DNA of 64,000 bases from Pseudonocardia endophytica (GTDB lineage: Bacteria > Actinomycetota > Actinomycetes > Mycobacteriales > Pseudonocardiaceae), in assembly GCF_004339565.1 (NCBI RefSeq), contig NZ_SMFZ01000001.1:248001-312000 (forward strand), written 5' to 3'. A model generated the notes under the pieces. The model made no database searches. It saw nothing but the letters and a program-made list of their open reading frames with translations, and had not been told where the DNA came from. This document shows positions 29,918-38,964 of the stretch, one piece after another (within the stretch, counting starts at the first letter, position 1; every line of letters begins with the position of its first letter). Both the position numbers and the translations under genes were made by a program.

Positions 29918-32863
29918 TCAGCCGGTCCCGGTCAGTGCACCGCGGCCGCTGACGCCCAGCTTGCGGTAGGCGCTGGTCAGCCGTTTCTCCACGGCACGGC
30001 GGCTGACCCCGAGCTCCTCGGCGATCATCTGGTTCGTCGCCCCGGCCACGACCCGCTCGACGACCTGGCGTTCGGCGTCGGTCAGCGGGTCGTCCGGGAT
30101 GTCCGGGACGTCGGAGGACGGTGCACCGGGGACGGGACCGGCCGGTGGCTCGACGGTGCCGGGGAACGCGGACGGCGGACCGGACGACGACGGTCCCGGG
30201 CGCCGAGCGGCGACCGGGACCCGTTCGGTCCGCGACCGCTCGGCCAGCTCGCCCGCCGCCGACGCGGGGGCCGGGTCGAACGTGCCCGCGCCGGTGCCGC
30301 CCGCCTCGGCGACGCGGCGGCCGCCCCGGCGCAGCAGGTCCTCGCCCGCCGGGTCGCCCATGCCGTTCAGGTGCCTGCCGAGCGCGATCTCCGCGCGTCC
30401 CAGCTCGCCGGGGTCGGCGACATCGCCGAGCACCTCGATCGCCGCCCGCATCTGCTCGCCGCCGCCCGCCCCGCCGACCAGCGTCCCGCGCACCCGCAAC
30501 GCCCGCCCCAGTGCGGGCGCGGCGCCCCACAGCTCGGCGAGCGCGAGATCCTCCTCGGCGTGCGCGATGGCCGCGGCACGCTCCCCGCGGCGGCGCAGCA
30601 GGCGTGCCGCCCAGCTCCGCCACGGGAACAGCGCGGGATTGGTCCATCCCAGGTGGTCCAGATGGCGCCCGCAGTCCAGGAAGCACTCCAGCGCCAGGTC
30701 GCACTCCCCGGCCAGCACGGCCGCCGCGCCGCGCGTCATCTGGTGGATCGTGTGGGCGACGAGCCCTCCGCCCGGTGGGCGGTCGTCCACGTACCGCCCC
30801 GGTGTCATCGCCCTGGTCCCGATCGCGGCCGCCACGATCGCGGCCTGCAGCGCCGTCGCGGGCGGACCCTCCGGGTCGCGCAGCACGGTGCCGGGCAGTG
30901 CCCGCGCTGCCGCGGTCCTGCCCTGCGCGAGACGCACGAGCGCCAGCTCGTCGGGCGACGACGACGGGCCCGGCGCATCGCGCGGCGGCTCCAGCCAGGT
31001 CTCGAGCGGCTCCGGTCGTCCGGCGGCCACCATGGCGAGGACCAGCAGGCTGCGCGGTCCGTCCCCGGAGGGCACGCCGCGCGCCGGGCGGAGCTCCCAG
31101 GCCGGCGTGATCCGCAGCAGGCGGTCGCCGAGGCGCGCGACGTCGCGGGCGGGCACCTTCCCGGACAGCGCGGCCGCGTGCACCAGCACGCCCGCCAGCT
31201 CGCGACCGGCCGACGTGTCCATCAGCGTCTCCGGCACGTCCAGCGCGGCGCGCAGCAGCTCGCAGGACGCGGCCAGGCCGGACGGGCTGTGCTCCTGCAT
31301 CCGGCGGGCGCGGGCCCGGATCCGCAGACCGGTCGCGCGGTCGCCCTCGTCGGACAGGTCCGGGCCGGGCGGCCCGGCGGCGGGTGCGGCGTCGGCGTGG
31401 CGGATCGCGTCCCGCACCGCGGTCGGCGCGTCCCGGGCCAGCGCCGGGTCGACGAGCGTCAGCGCCCATGAGCGATCCCGGTCGGTGGCCAGGAGCGGGA
31501 GGGCCTGCGAGACGTGCCGCAGGGCCGTCGTCGGCTCGGTGGTCCGTTCCGCCGCCGCGAGCTCGACGAGCAGCACGCCACGCTCGTGCCCGGTCACGTC
31601 GCTGTCCAGCAGGGCACGTCGCAGGAGGCGCACTGACGTCTCGCCGCCCGCCTGCCCGCCGGGTCCGCCGCTCTCGGCGGTCACCATCTCCCCCGCGGCC
31701 GAGCGCAGCACCTCCACGGCCCAGCCGCCGAGCGGTGCGGCGACGGCCATCAGGTGCGGCGCCACCTCCCCGACCGGACGGCCGAGCTCGTGCAGCAGCG
31801 CCGCGGCCCGCAGGTGCAGCTCCTCGCGGTGGGCCGGGTCGACGGCGACGTCGTCCACCAGCGGGTGAGCCGTCCGGGTCGGGTCGTCGGCGCGGAGCAG
31901 ACCCTGCGTGGCCAGCACGGCCGGGACGGTGCGCAGCTCCCGCGGGTCGAGGTCGGCGAGCCTGCGCAGCGCCTCGTGGTCGGTACCGGGACCGAGCACG
32001 GCCACCGCGCGCAGGTACCGGGCGGCCGGCCCGTCCTGACCGCGCAACGACTGCAGGAACCGGTCCCGCACCGCAGCGGGCCAGGTGTCGCGCACGTCGG
32101 CGACGCGGGCGGCCACCGGCCGCGCGCCCGCCGCGCGCAGCTCGCCCAGCACGGCGTGCAGGATCGCGGGTGAGCCGCCGGTCACGTCCCGGCACGCCGC
32201 GGCGAACTCCGGTTCCCCCGGCTGCCCGAACGTCTCGGCGACGACGGCGCGCACGGCGTCCGGGCCGAGCGCCCGAGTCCGCAGCTCCTCGGCCGCCCCG
32301 GCGAGCTGCCGGAACGGTGGCCGGGCCGTACCGGGGTCCCCGTCGACCGCGGTGACGACCAGCGCCACCGGCCGGTCCGGCGCGCGCACGGCCAGGTGGG
32401 CGAGCCAGCGCACGGACGGCTCGTCGGCCCACTGCAGGTCGTCGACGAGCACGGCGAGCGGCCGCTCCGCCGCGACGGTCTCCACCAGCTCCTGCAGGTC
32501 GCGGACCCGCGCGTGGGCATCTCCAGGATCGACCGGATCGACCGGCACCGCGCCCAGCGGGGGCGGAGGCTCGCCGCCCCATCCGGTGAGCCAGCGGTCG
32601 GAGTCCGGGCGGTCCGCCGTGGCCAGCAGCGGGTCGAGCAGCTGGTGGGCGACGCCGTAGGCGAAGTCGCGTTCCACCGGGTCGGCCCCCGCACGCAGCA
32701 CGGTCAGCCCGGCCGCCGACGCGATCCCGGCGGCGGCGTCGGCCAGAGCGCTCCGGCCGGACCCGAGCGGCCCGGAGACCAGGATCGCGCCGCCCCGTCC
32801 GCCCGCCGCTCCGGCCGCCAGGGCGCGGAGCCTACGCAGTGCGGGCTCACGGTCGTGCAGCAC
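29918..32863 (-). CDS. LAL-type regulator (position of NysRIII)
   Basis: A GTG start (32863, LHDREPALRRLRAL) gives 981 residues. Walker A is SGPLGSGRSALAD (about residues 30-42), Walker B LAVLVDDLQWADEPS. The long helical middle includes a low-complexity Pro/Ser/Gly stretch before the C-terminal LuxR domain (LTDAERQVVERVVAGATNQM ... VEKRLTSAYRKLGVSG). It overlaps the end of the preceding LAL gene by 17 bp, so the three LAL genes are co-translated. Order after the thioesterase gene (third LAL) corresponds to NysRIII. LAL regulators activate polyene PKS genes, and loss of any one often lowers output. Confidence 0.92.
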   Translation of the reverse strand: MLHDREPALRRLRALAAGAAGGRGGAILVSGPLGSGRSALADAAAGIASAAGLTVLRAGADPVERDFAYGVAHQLLDPLLATADRPDSDRWLTGWGGEPPPPLGAVPVDPVDPGDAHARVRDLQELVETVAAERPLAVLVDDLQWADEPSVRWLAHLAVRAPDRPVALVVTAVDGDPGTARPPFRQLAGAAEELRTRALGPDAVRAVVAETFGQPGEPEFAAACRDVTGGSPAILHAVLGELRAAGARPVAARVADVRDTWPAAVRDRFLQSLRGQDGPAARYLRAVAVLGPGTDHEALRRLADLDPRELRTVPAVLATQGLLRADDPTRTAHPLVDDVAVDPAHREELHLRAAALLHELGRPVGEVAPHLMAVAAPLGGWAVEVLRSAAGEMVTAESGGPGGQAGGETSVRLLRRALLDSDVTGHERGVLLVELAAAERTTEPTTALRHVSQALPLLATDRDRSWALTLVDPALARDAPTAVRDAIRHADAAPAAGPPGPDLSDEGDRATGLRIRARARRMQEHSPSGLAASCELLRAALDVPETLMDTSAGRELAGVLVHAAALSGKVPARDVARLGDRLLRITPAWELRPARGVPSGDGPRSLLVLAMVAAGRPEPLETWLEPPRDAPGPSSSPDELALVRLAQGRTAAARALPGTVLRDPEGPPATALQAAIVAAAIGTRAMTPGRYVDDRPPGGGLVAHTIHQMTRGAAAVLAGECDLALECFLDCGRHLDHLGWTNPALFPWRSWAARLLRRRGERAAAIAHAEEDLALAELWGAAPALGRALRVRGTLVGGAGGGEQMRAAIEVLGDVADPGELGRAEIALGRHLNGMGDPAGEDLLRRGGRRVAEAGGTGAGTFDPAPASAAGELAERSRTERVPVAARRPGPSSSGPPSAFPGTVEPPAGPVPGAPSSDVPDIPDDPLTDAERQVVERVVAGATNQMIAEELGVSRRAVEKRLTSAYRKLGVSGRGALTGTG

Positions 32864-35147
32864 GCGCCACCCCGACCGGCTCCGCGGGCTCGCCGAGCGA
32901 CCGGAGCGCCCCGTCCGCCACCGCGAGCGGGCCCGGTGCGCCCCACTGGACGGCCAGCCGGTGCTCGTCGGCGGCCATCCGCCGTGCCGCGGCGTGCTCG
33001 CCGCAGGCCAGCAGCGCGGTCGCGGCCGCGGACCGCCACGGCATCATCGCCGGATTCACCCGCCCCCGGTCCAGCAGCAGCCTCCCGCACCGCATGAACA
33101 GCTCGCGCGCCTCCGTGATCCGGTACTCGCCGAGTCGCACCCTGCCACGGGCGTACTCCAGCAGTGCCGACCCGGGTCGGTCGCGGCCGATCGCGGTGTG
33201 CGCGAACGCCGTCGCGGCCGCCGCGATCCGGTCGCCGTCCTCGAGGTGCAGCAGCACCTGCACGGCCTCGACGAGCGGGGCGGCCGCGGCGGGCGGCGCC
33301 GCGGCGGCGCCGGCCGCGCGCAGGTCGAGCCGGGCGGCCTCGCGGTCCCCGCGGCGCAGACACACCAGCGCCGTCAGCGCGAGCACGGCGGGCGGGACAT
33401 AGCGCTGCTGTGCGATCTCCATCAGCAGTTCGCGCAGCGCGGCGGCCGCCTCCTCCGGGTGGCCCGCCGTCTCCAGTGTGAACGCCGCCATCACGCGCGG
33501 CATCACCGGCTCGTCCCCGTCCGGCGGCGCCAGCACGCCCCTGGCCAGGCGGACCGCCTTCTCCCGGTCCCGTCCGCGGACGGTCAGCGCCCATGCCGCG
33601 CTCCCGCGGGAGGCGGGCGACGGCACGGAGCGGTCGTCCGGTCCGGTCCCGGCACCGGTCCGCTCGCGGGGCATGGTGCGCTGCTCGAACCCCAGGTCGT
33701 CGCACAGCCGGGACAGCGCGAGGAGATCATCGCGCGCCGGGTCGTCCGGCGGGCTCCGGCGCAGGGCGACGTCCAGCGCCCTGCGGGCGGCGGCGACGTC
33801 GCCGTCGGCGAGCAGCATGTCCACCGCACGGACGCCGTGCGGGCCGCCCGCCGTGTCGGATCCGGTCGCCGCCCTGGCCAGCACCCGGTGCGCGGCCCGC
33901 GGACCACGCCGGGCCCTGGCCAGTGCGAAGTCGACGAGCAGGGGTCCGCGCAACCGCTCCGGGACGGGCTCGGTCAGCGCGCGGGCGGCGACGGCGGCCG
34001 CCTCGTCGTGGCGGTGGGCGGCGCGGTGCCGGGCGGCGACCCGGCGCAGCAGCTCCGCGGCCCACGCCTCGCCGAGCACAGGGGCCGGGAGCAGGGCGCG
34101 GGCGACGTCCTCGTCGGGAAGCCCCGACCGCACGGCGAGACCGGCCGCCGTCGCGAACAGCGCGCGGCGGGTACCCGGTTCCAGACCGGCCAGCACCACG
34201 TCGGCGACGAGCTCGTCGGCTGGCACCGGGCGGTCCGGATCGGGCACCACCCGGACCAGCCCGGTCGCGACGAGCCGGGCCAGGGTCCTGGCGCAGCCGC
34301 CCGGACCGCCGATCCGCTCCGCGACCGGCCAGATGTCCGCCCCGCAGACGGCGACCGCACGCAGCGCGTCCACCAGCCGGGCGGGCAGACCGTCCAGAAC
34401 GGACACGACCTGGACGCGGCGCGCGTCCGCGGCGCACCGCAGCAGCGTCGGCACGAGGCGGGCGGACGGCGGCTCGTCCGGGTCGAGCCGCCCCAGCGCC
34501 GCGACCAGAACGGCCGGGTTGCCCCCGGTCGCCCGGCGCGCGAGGACGGCGAACGCCCGCTCCGGGAGCCGCCCGTAGGAGTCGACGACGACGGCGCGCA
34601 CCGCGTCCGCGGACAGCGCCCCCGTCCGCAGCACGACGTCGGACGGCCCAGCCGCGGCGACCGCCCAGTCGGCGTCGTCGTGGGTGCCGTTCACCGACAC
34701 CATCAGGCCAACCGGTGCAGAGTGCCTGCGCCGCAGCATCATCCGCAGCCACTGCACGGACGCGTCGTCGGCCCGGTGCACGTCGTCGACGACGACCAGC
34801 ACCGGTGCCGCCCTGGCCGCGTCGTGGACCACGCGGCACCATCCGTGCAGCACGGCGGGCCCGGTCCCGTCGATCCCCCGCAGGGCCTGTGCGCCGTCCA
34901 GCCGGCCGGCCAGGTCCCGGGTCACGCCGAGCGGGTAGCCGCTCTCGTCGGGCAGCGCGCGGGTGGAGAGCACCCGCACCCCGCGCGCCGCGGCACGCTC
35001 GGCGGCCCGCCGCAGCAGCGACGTCCGGCCGGTCCCCGGCTGACCCGTGACCGCGACGAACGGCGACGACCCCGCCACGAGCGCGTCCAGTGCACGGTCG
35101 AGTGCCCCGGTCTCGGCGTCGCGTTCGCGGAGCACCTGCCCGGTCAC
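32847..35147 (-). CDS. LAL-family ATPase lacking the LuxR DNA-binding domain (position of NysRII)
   Basis: A GTG start in GTGA overlap with the upstream LAL stop gives 766 residues, 150-215 fewer than its four relatives here. The ATPase part is intact: Walker A TGQPGTGRTSLLRR (about residues 32-45), Walker B VLVVVDDVHRADDAS. The helical middle runs to WGAPGPLAVADGALRSLGE, the point where the siblings still have a linker plus LuxR helix-turn-helix, and then stops. No HTH is found in any frame before the next gene starts, so an in-frame deletion is likelier than a frameshift. Codon use looks normal, so it may still work, perhaps by pairing with the flanking LAL proteins. Confidence 0.88.
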   Translation of the reverse strand: MTGQVLRERDAETGALDRALDALVAGSSPFVAVTGQPGTGRTSLLRRAAERAAARGVRVLSTRALPDESGYPLGVTRDLAGRLDGAQALRGIDGTGPAVLHGWCRVVHDAARAAPVLVVVDDVHRADDASVQWLRMMLRRRHSAPVGLMVSVNGTHDDADWAVAAAGPSDVVLRTGALSADAVRAVVVDSYGRLPERAFAVLARRATGGNPAVLVAALGRLDPDEPPSARLVPTLLRCAADARRVQVVSVLDGLPARLVDALRAVAVCGADIWPVAERIGGPGGCARTLARLVATGLVRVVPDPDRPVPADELVADVVLAGLEPGTRRALFATAAGLAVRSGLPDEDVARALLPAPVLGEAWAAELLRRVAARHRAAHRHDEAAAVAARALTEPVPERLRGPLLVDFALARARRGPRAAHRVLARAATGSDTAGGPHGVRAVDMLLADGDVAAARRALDVALRRSPPDDPARDDLLALSRLCDDLGFEQRTMPRERTGAGTGPDDRSVPSPASRGSAAWALTVRGRDREKAVRLARGVLAPPDGDEPVMPRVMAAFTLETAGHPEEAAAALRELLMEIAQQRYVPPAVLALTALVCLRRGDREAARLDLRAAGAAAAPPAAAAPLVEAVQVLLHLEDGDRIAAAATAFAHTAIGRDRPGSALLEYARGRVRLGEYRITEARELFMRCGRLLLDRGRVNPAMMPWRSAAATALLACGEHAAARRMAADEHRLAVQWGAPGPLAVADGALRSLGEPAEPVGVARAARP

Positions 35148-37984
35148 CGGGTCCGGACCCGCGCTCCGTCGACGATCGCCGCCAGCTGCGAGCGGTCGGT
35201 GACGCCCAGCTTGCGGAACGAGCTGGTCAGGTGCACCTCGACGGTGCGCAGCGTGACGAACAGCGCCTCCGCGATCTCGCGGTTGCGGGCTCCCTCCGCG
35301 GCCAACGCCACCACCCTGCGCTCGGCGCTGGTCAGCGGGTCCAGCGGCGATCCGGTCGGCGGGCGCATCCGGCCGCCCGCCTGCACGAGCATCGTGCGGG
35401 CGAGCGCCGCGGACGGCAGGGCGCCGCACTGCGCGGCGAGCGTCGCGGCGAGCCGCAGCTCCTCGCGCGCGACGTCGGTGTGGTCGGCGGCCAGCATCGC
35501 GTAGCCGAGACGCAGGTGGGCGAGTATCAGCTCCATCCGCGCGGGTGACCGGTCCAGCACCGAGACCGACTCGCGCAGCAGCTCGAGACCGGGCTCCCCC
35601 GGGGTGATCGCGCCGCGGGCGAGCAGTGCGAGTCCCCGGCTGCGGTTGGTGCCCCAGCGCAGTGCACCGGGCTCGCCGCGCTCCACCACCTCGGCCGCCT
35701 CCCGCTCACGGCCGGTGTCGTGGAGCAGCACGGCACAGTGCACCCACCACGGCGCCAGCACCGGGTTCGCGATCCCGGCCGCGTCCAGGCTGTCGCCGCA
35801 CCGCCGGTAGACGGCGATCGCGCCGTCGGTATCGCCGGCGTCGTGGCTCGCCCCGGCCCGCGCCATCAGGTAGTGGTGGTACTCCCAGGCGAAGTCCTCC
35901 AGCCGGGGCCGGGAGATCCCGTCCAGCAGCGTGAGCGCGCCCGCCGCGTCACCGCGCAGGTGGCGGACGGTGGCCAGCGCGATCGTCGGGACCACCGTGT
36001 TGCTCTTCCACGCCTCCTGGGCCGCGACGTCCAGCGCGGTCTGCGCGTCGATCTCGGCCTCCACCAGCTCGGCCGCGACGAGGTGGTTGGCCGACCGCGT
36101 GCCGACGGCGAGGCTGTAGGTCCAGGCCGACGCCTGCTCCCGGCTCTGGGCGACGAGCCGGTCCAGGACGGCGGTGGACTCGTCGACCTCGTCGGCCAGC
36201 CGCAGCACCAGCGACGACGCCAGCACCGCCCATCCGCCGAGCGTCGCCTCGTCGACCAGCAGGACCTTCCTGGCGAGCTCGACGGCGTCGTCGGGCCGGT
36301 CGCCCTCCATCGCCATCGTCACCGTCATCATGGCCAGCTTCTGGCGCTCGGCGGGCGTACGACCGTCCGGAGTGGACATCCGGCCCATTCGGGCGATCGT
36401 GTCCGCGACGGTGCGCTTCTCGTCCAGCCCGACGACGAGCAGCGCGGCCTCGACGTGCGTGCGCAGCTCGGTGAGCTCCGGGCCGGGATCCGGCGGGAGC
36501 TCGGCGTCCATCGTGTCCAGCACGTCGCGCAGCACGCGCGCGGCGCGCGGGGCCTGCTGCACGGCGAGCGAGGTCATCGCCAGCTGGACCGCGACCTGCC
36601 CGCGGGTCGGCAGGTCCGGCGCGCGGCCGAGCGCCTCACGCAGGTGCGCGACGGCGCGGTGCGGGTCGTGCTGGCCGAGTGCCGCGGCCAGCCGGGAGCG
36701 CACGGCCACGTCGTCCGGCCGGTACGCGACGACCGGATCCAGGTAGCGCGCGACGGCCCGCCGGTCACCCCGCCGCCCGGCCGCGTCGGCCGCCTCCAGC
36801 AGCACGTCGGCCATCCACGGCTCGTCCGCGCCCGGCAGGACCAGCAGGACGGCGGCGACCACCTCGGCGGGCCGCCCGGCGTCGCTGAGCGCGCGGGCGC
36901 CGCGCCGCCGGAGGTCGTCGAGCGTGTCCGCGGGCAGGCGCCGCAGCACGGCCGTGCGCAGCAGGTCGTGGCGGAAGTCGGGCCGGTCCGGCGCGAAGAC
37001 CTCGGTCCGGGTGAGCGTGGCGATCGCGTCGCGCACGGCGGCGGCCGGCACGCCGGACAGCGACCCGAGGACGGCGGAGTCGTCGGCCCCGACGACGGCG
37101 ACCGCCGACGCCACGGCCCGCACGGCGTCCGGCGCGTCGAACACGTGCCGCTCCACCAGCCCGTCGAGCACCTGCCGTCCGAGCCTGCGGACGGTCGCGG
37201 TGGCGCGCTCCAGGTCGGTCGGCCCGACGCCGGCGACGAGCTGCTCGACGAGCAGCGGGTTCCCGCCGGACGCCTCGGCCAGCGCGTCCAGGAGAGGGCC
37301 GCCCGGGTGGTCGGTGTCCCCCGCGACGAGCAGGAGGCCTCGCGCCGCGGCCAGCCGCCCGACGTCGTCGCGGTCGAGCGGGCCGACCTCGACGACGTCG
37401 TCGCCGATCTGGGCGCCGATCGCGGACAGCCGCGACGGCAGCCCGCCCGCCTCGTCGGTGCGGGACGCGAGCACGACGGCCACACCGAGCCCGGCCGTCC
37501 GCCGCAGCAGGAACGCCAGGAACGCCACCGACGCGTCGTCCGCCCACTGCAGGTCGTCGACGACGAGCACGACGGGCGATCGGGCGGCGAGGTTGGCGGT
37601 GAGCCAGTACAGCCCGTGCAGGACCGGGTAGAGGTTCTCCGGCTCGGCCTGGCCGGATCCCTCCTCCAGCGCCGACCTGCTCCACCGCGCCCCGGCCTCG
37701 AGGAGCGTGGCGTCCTCGGCCGCGACGCCGGCGTACAGCCCGCGCACGACGGCGAAGGAGATGTCCGTGGCCTGCTCGCTGCCGCGGGCGGTCAGCAGCC
37801 GCACGCCGTCGGACACCGCGGCGCGGACCCCGGCGAGCAACGCCGACTTGCCGATGCCGGGCGGGCCGAGCAGCAGCCGCTGCGCAGGCCCGCCCGCCGC
37901 CGCGTCGGCGACCGCCGCCGCGAGACGTTCCGACTCCGTACCGCGTCCGATCAGACGGTCCCGATCACCGGACACGGCGGACAT
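35144..37984 (-). CDS. LAL-type regulator (position of NysRI)
   Basis: This 946-residue protein starts at ATG 37984 behind GGAGG. Walker A GPPGIGKSALL (about residues 40-50) is the most canonical of the five. Walker B is VVLVVDDLQWADDAS. The C-terminal LuxR domain has LTSAERRVVALAAEGARNRE and VEVHLTSSFRKLGVTDRSQL. It directly follows the thioesterase gene on the same strand, the NysRI position. A 16-bp perfect palindrome lies 29-44 bp upstream of the start. It leads the three-LAL operon and is probably the first switch for the cluster. Confidence 0.93.
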   Translation of the reverse strand: MSAVSGDRDRLIGRGTESERLAAAVADAAAGGPAQRLLLGPPGIGKSALLAGVRAAVSDGVRLLTARGSEQATDISFAVVRGLYAGVAAEDATLLEAGARWSRSALEEGSGQAEPENLYPVLHGLYWLTANLAARSPVVLVVDDLQWADDASVAFLAFLLRRTAGLGVAVVLASRTDEAGGLPSRLSAIGAQIGDDVVEVGPLDRDDVGRLAAARGLLLVAGDTDHPGGPLLDALAEASGGNPLLVEQLVAGVGPTDLERATATVRRLGRQVLDGLVERHVFDAPDAVRAVASAVAVVGADDSAVLGSLSGVPAAAVRDAIATLTRTEVFAPDRPDFRHDLLRTAVLRRLPADTLDDLRRRGARALSDAGRPAEVVAAVLLVLPGADEPWMADVLLEAADAAGRRGDRRAVARYLDPVVAYRPDDVAVRSRLAAALGQHDPHRAVAHLREALGRAPDLPTRGQVAVQLAMTSLAVQQAPRAARVLRDVLDTMDAELPPDPGPELTELRTHVEAALLVVGLDEKRTVADTIARMGRMSTPDGRTPAERQKLAMMTVTMAMEGDRPDDAVELARKVLLVDEATLGGWAVLASSLVLRLADEVDESTAVLDRLVAQSREQASAWTYSLAVGTRSANHLVAAELVEAEIDAQTALDVAAQEAWKSNTVVPTIALATVRHLRGDAAGALTLLDGISRPRLEDFAWEYHHYLMARAGASHDAGDTDGAIAVYRRCGDSLDAAGIANPVLAPWWVHCAVLLHDTGREREAAEVVERGEPGALRWGTNRSRGLALLARGAITPGEPGLELLRESVSVLDRSPARMELILAHLRLGYAMLAADHTDVAREELRLAATLAAQCGALPSAALARTMLVQAGGRMRPPTGSPLDPLTSAERRVVALAAEGARNREIAEALFVTLRTVEVHLTSSFRKLGVTDRSQLAAIVDGARVRTR

Positions 37985-38012
37985 CCTCGGTTTACCTCCA
38001 CGAGCGAACGGG

Positions 38013-38028
38013 CCCGAACCGGTTCGGG
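38013..38028. promoter_or_regulatory. Perfect 16-bp palindrome upstream of the first LAL gene
   Basis: CCCGAACCGGTTCGGG is fully self-complementary, flanked by further weak symmetry (CGGG to the left, CCCG to the right). It lies between the promoter region and the ribosome binding site of the LAL gene that starts at 37984, so a repressor bound here would block the three-regulator operon. Confidence 0.6.
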
Positions 38029-38106
38029 TTGCCCGAGGATCATGACCCTAGGCAATTGTGCCGTCCGTCGTGCGCCGGGTACACCGCTTCGGACTCGGCG
38101 ACCGGG

Positions 38107-38120
38107 TCTCGCGCGCGAGA
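38107..38120. terminator. Palindrome directly after the thioesterase stop
   Basis: TCTCGCGCGCGAGA abuts the thioesterase stop codon (38121-38123). As RNA it can form only a 5-bp stem with a 4-nt loop, so it is a weak terminator at best; it could instead be a binding site. Confidence 0.3.
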
Positions 38121-38876
38121 TCACCCGAGTGCGGTCAGTCTCTCGCGCAGCATCGCGATGATCGCGGGCGCGTCGGAGGCGAGGAAGAAGTGTCCGCCGG
38201 GCCGCACGTGCAGGTCGAACGCGCCGGTCGTGTGGCCGCGCCACGCCCGCGCCTCCTCCTCGGTCGTCTTCGGATCGGCATCGCCGGTGAGCACGGTCAG
38301 CGGCGTCCGGACGGTGACGTCCGGCGCGCACCGGTAGGTCTCGATGGCGGTGTAGTCGCTGCGGATCGCCGGCAGCACCATCCGCAGGATCTCCTCGTCG
38401 CCGAGCAGCGACGTGTCCGTCCCGGCGAGCAGCTTGAGCTCGGAGACCATGCGGTCGTCGGACTGCTCGTGGACGTGCTCGTCGCGGGTCGTCGACGGGG
38501 CGCGCCGCCCGGAGGCGAACAGGTGGGCGGGCCCGTCGCCGTCGGCCTCGAGCCGCCGTGTCACCTCGAACGCCAGCGTGGCGCCCATGCTGTGCCCGAA
38601 GAACACCGTCGGGCGCCGCCGCACGGTGTCCCGCACGGCCGCGTGGACCTGGTCGGCCAGCACGTGCAGGTCGTCCGGGCTGGTCTCCCTGCGCCGGTCC
38701 TGGCGGCCCGGGTACTGGACGGCGAACACCTCGGCGACCGGTGACAGCTGTTCGGACACCGGGAAGTAGAACGAGGCCGAGCCACCGGCGTGCGGGAAGC
38801 AGACGAGCTGGACCGGCCGGTCCGGTGCCGGGTGGAAGCACCGGACCCACTGGCCCTGCTCGGTGGCGGTCGTCAT
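38121..38876 (-). CDS. nysE: Type II thioesterase (NysE-like editing enzyme)
   Basis: The start MTTATEQGQWVRCF behind GAGGAGGACCC gives 251 residues, the normal length. The alpha/beta hydrolase triad is visible: Ser in FFGHSMGATLAFE (about residues 95-107), Asp in LTGDADPKT, His in RPGGHFFLAS. It has an early LVCFPHAGGSA oxyanion motif. Type II thioesterases remove stalled or wrongly primed acyl chains from PKS carrier proteins. It follows the giant PKS gene by 72 bp on the same strand, exactly as nysE follows nysC. The last PKS module here has no integral thioesterase, so chain release occurs on another subunit. Confidence 0.95.
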   Translation of the reverse strand: MTTATEQGQWVRCFHPAPDRPVQLVCFPHAGGSASFYFPVSEQLSPVAEVFAVQYPGRQDRRRETSPDDLHVLADQVHAAVRDTVRRRPTVFFGHSMGATLAFEVTRRLEADGDGPAHLFASGRRAPSTTRDEHVHEQSDDRMVSELKLLAGTDTSLLGDEEILRMVLPAIRSDYTAIETYRCAPDVTVRTPLTVLTGDADPKTTEEEARAWRGHTTGAFDLHVRPGGHFFLASDAPAIIAMLRERLTALG

Positions 38877-38922
38877 GGGTCCTCCTCGTGACGGAACGTG
38901 CTCCCATTGCACCGGGCCGGAC

Positions 38923-38938
38923 GCCGGTGAATCCCTAG
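38923..38938. promoter_or_regulatory. Candidate PAS-LuxR (PimM-type) operator upstream of the thioesterase gene
   Basis: GCCGGTGAATCCCTAG matches 12 of 16 positions of CTVGGGAWWTCCCBAG, the PimM consensus as I remember it, with a perfect right half (TCCCTAG). It lies in the 72-bp gap between the PKS stop and the thioesterase start. The left half is poor, so this is tentative. Confidence 0.35.
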
Positions 38939-38964
38939 TCCTGCCGGCTCAGTCCTGCCGGCTC
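38937..38964. repeat. 14-bp tandem duplication across the PKS stop codon
   Basis: AGTCCTGCCGGCTC occurs twice head to tail (38937-38950 and 38951-38964). On the coding strand the duplication covers the last four PKS codons plus most of the stop and repeats them in the 3' spacer, in a different phase. It is a recent slippage-type duplication. Confidence 0.8.

Noticed and set aside
32800-32900. Frameshift as the cause of the truncated LAL protein
   Set aside because: No LuxR helix-turn-helix appears in any frame before the next gene's start, so a deletion is likelier than a simple frameshift.
38040-38060. CCCTAG half-site upstream of the first LAL gene as a PAS-LuxR box
   Set aside because: Only one half-site fits; the other half does not match.
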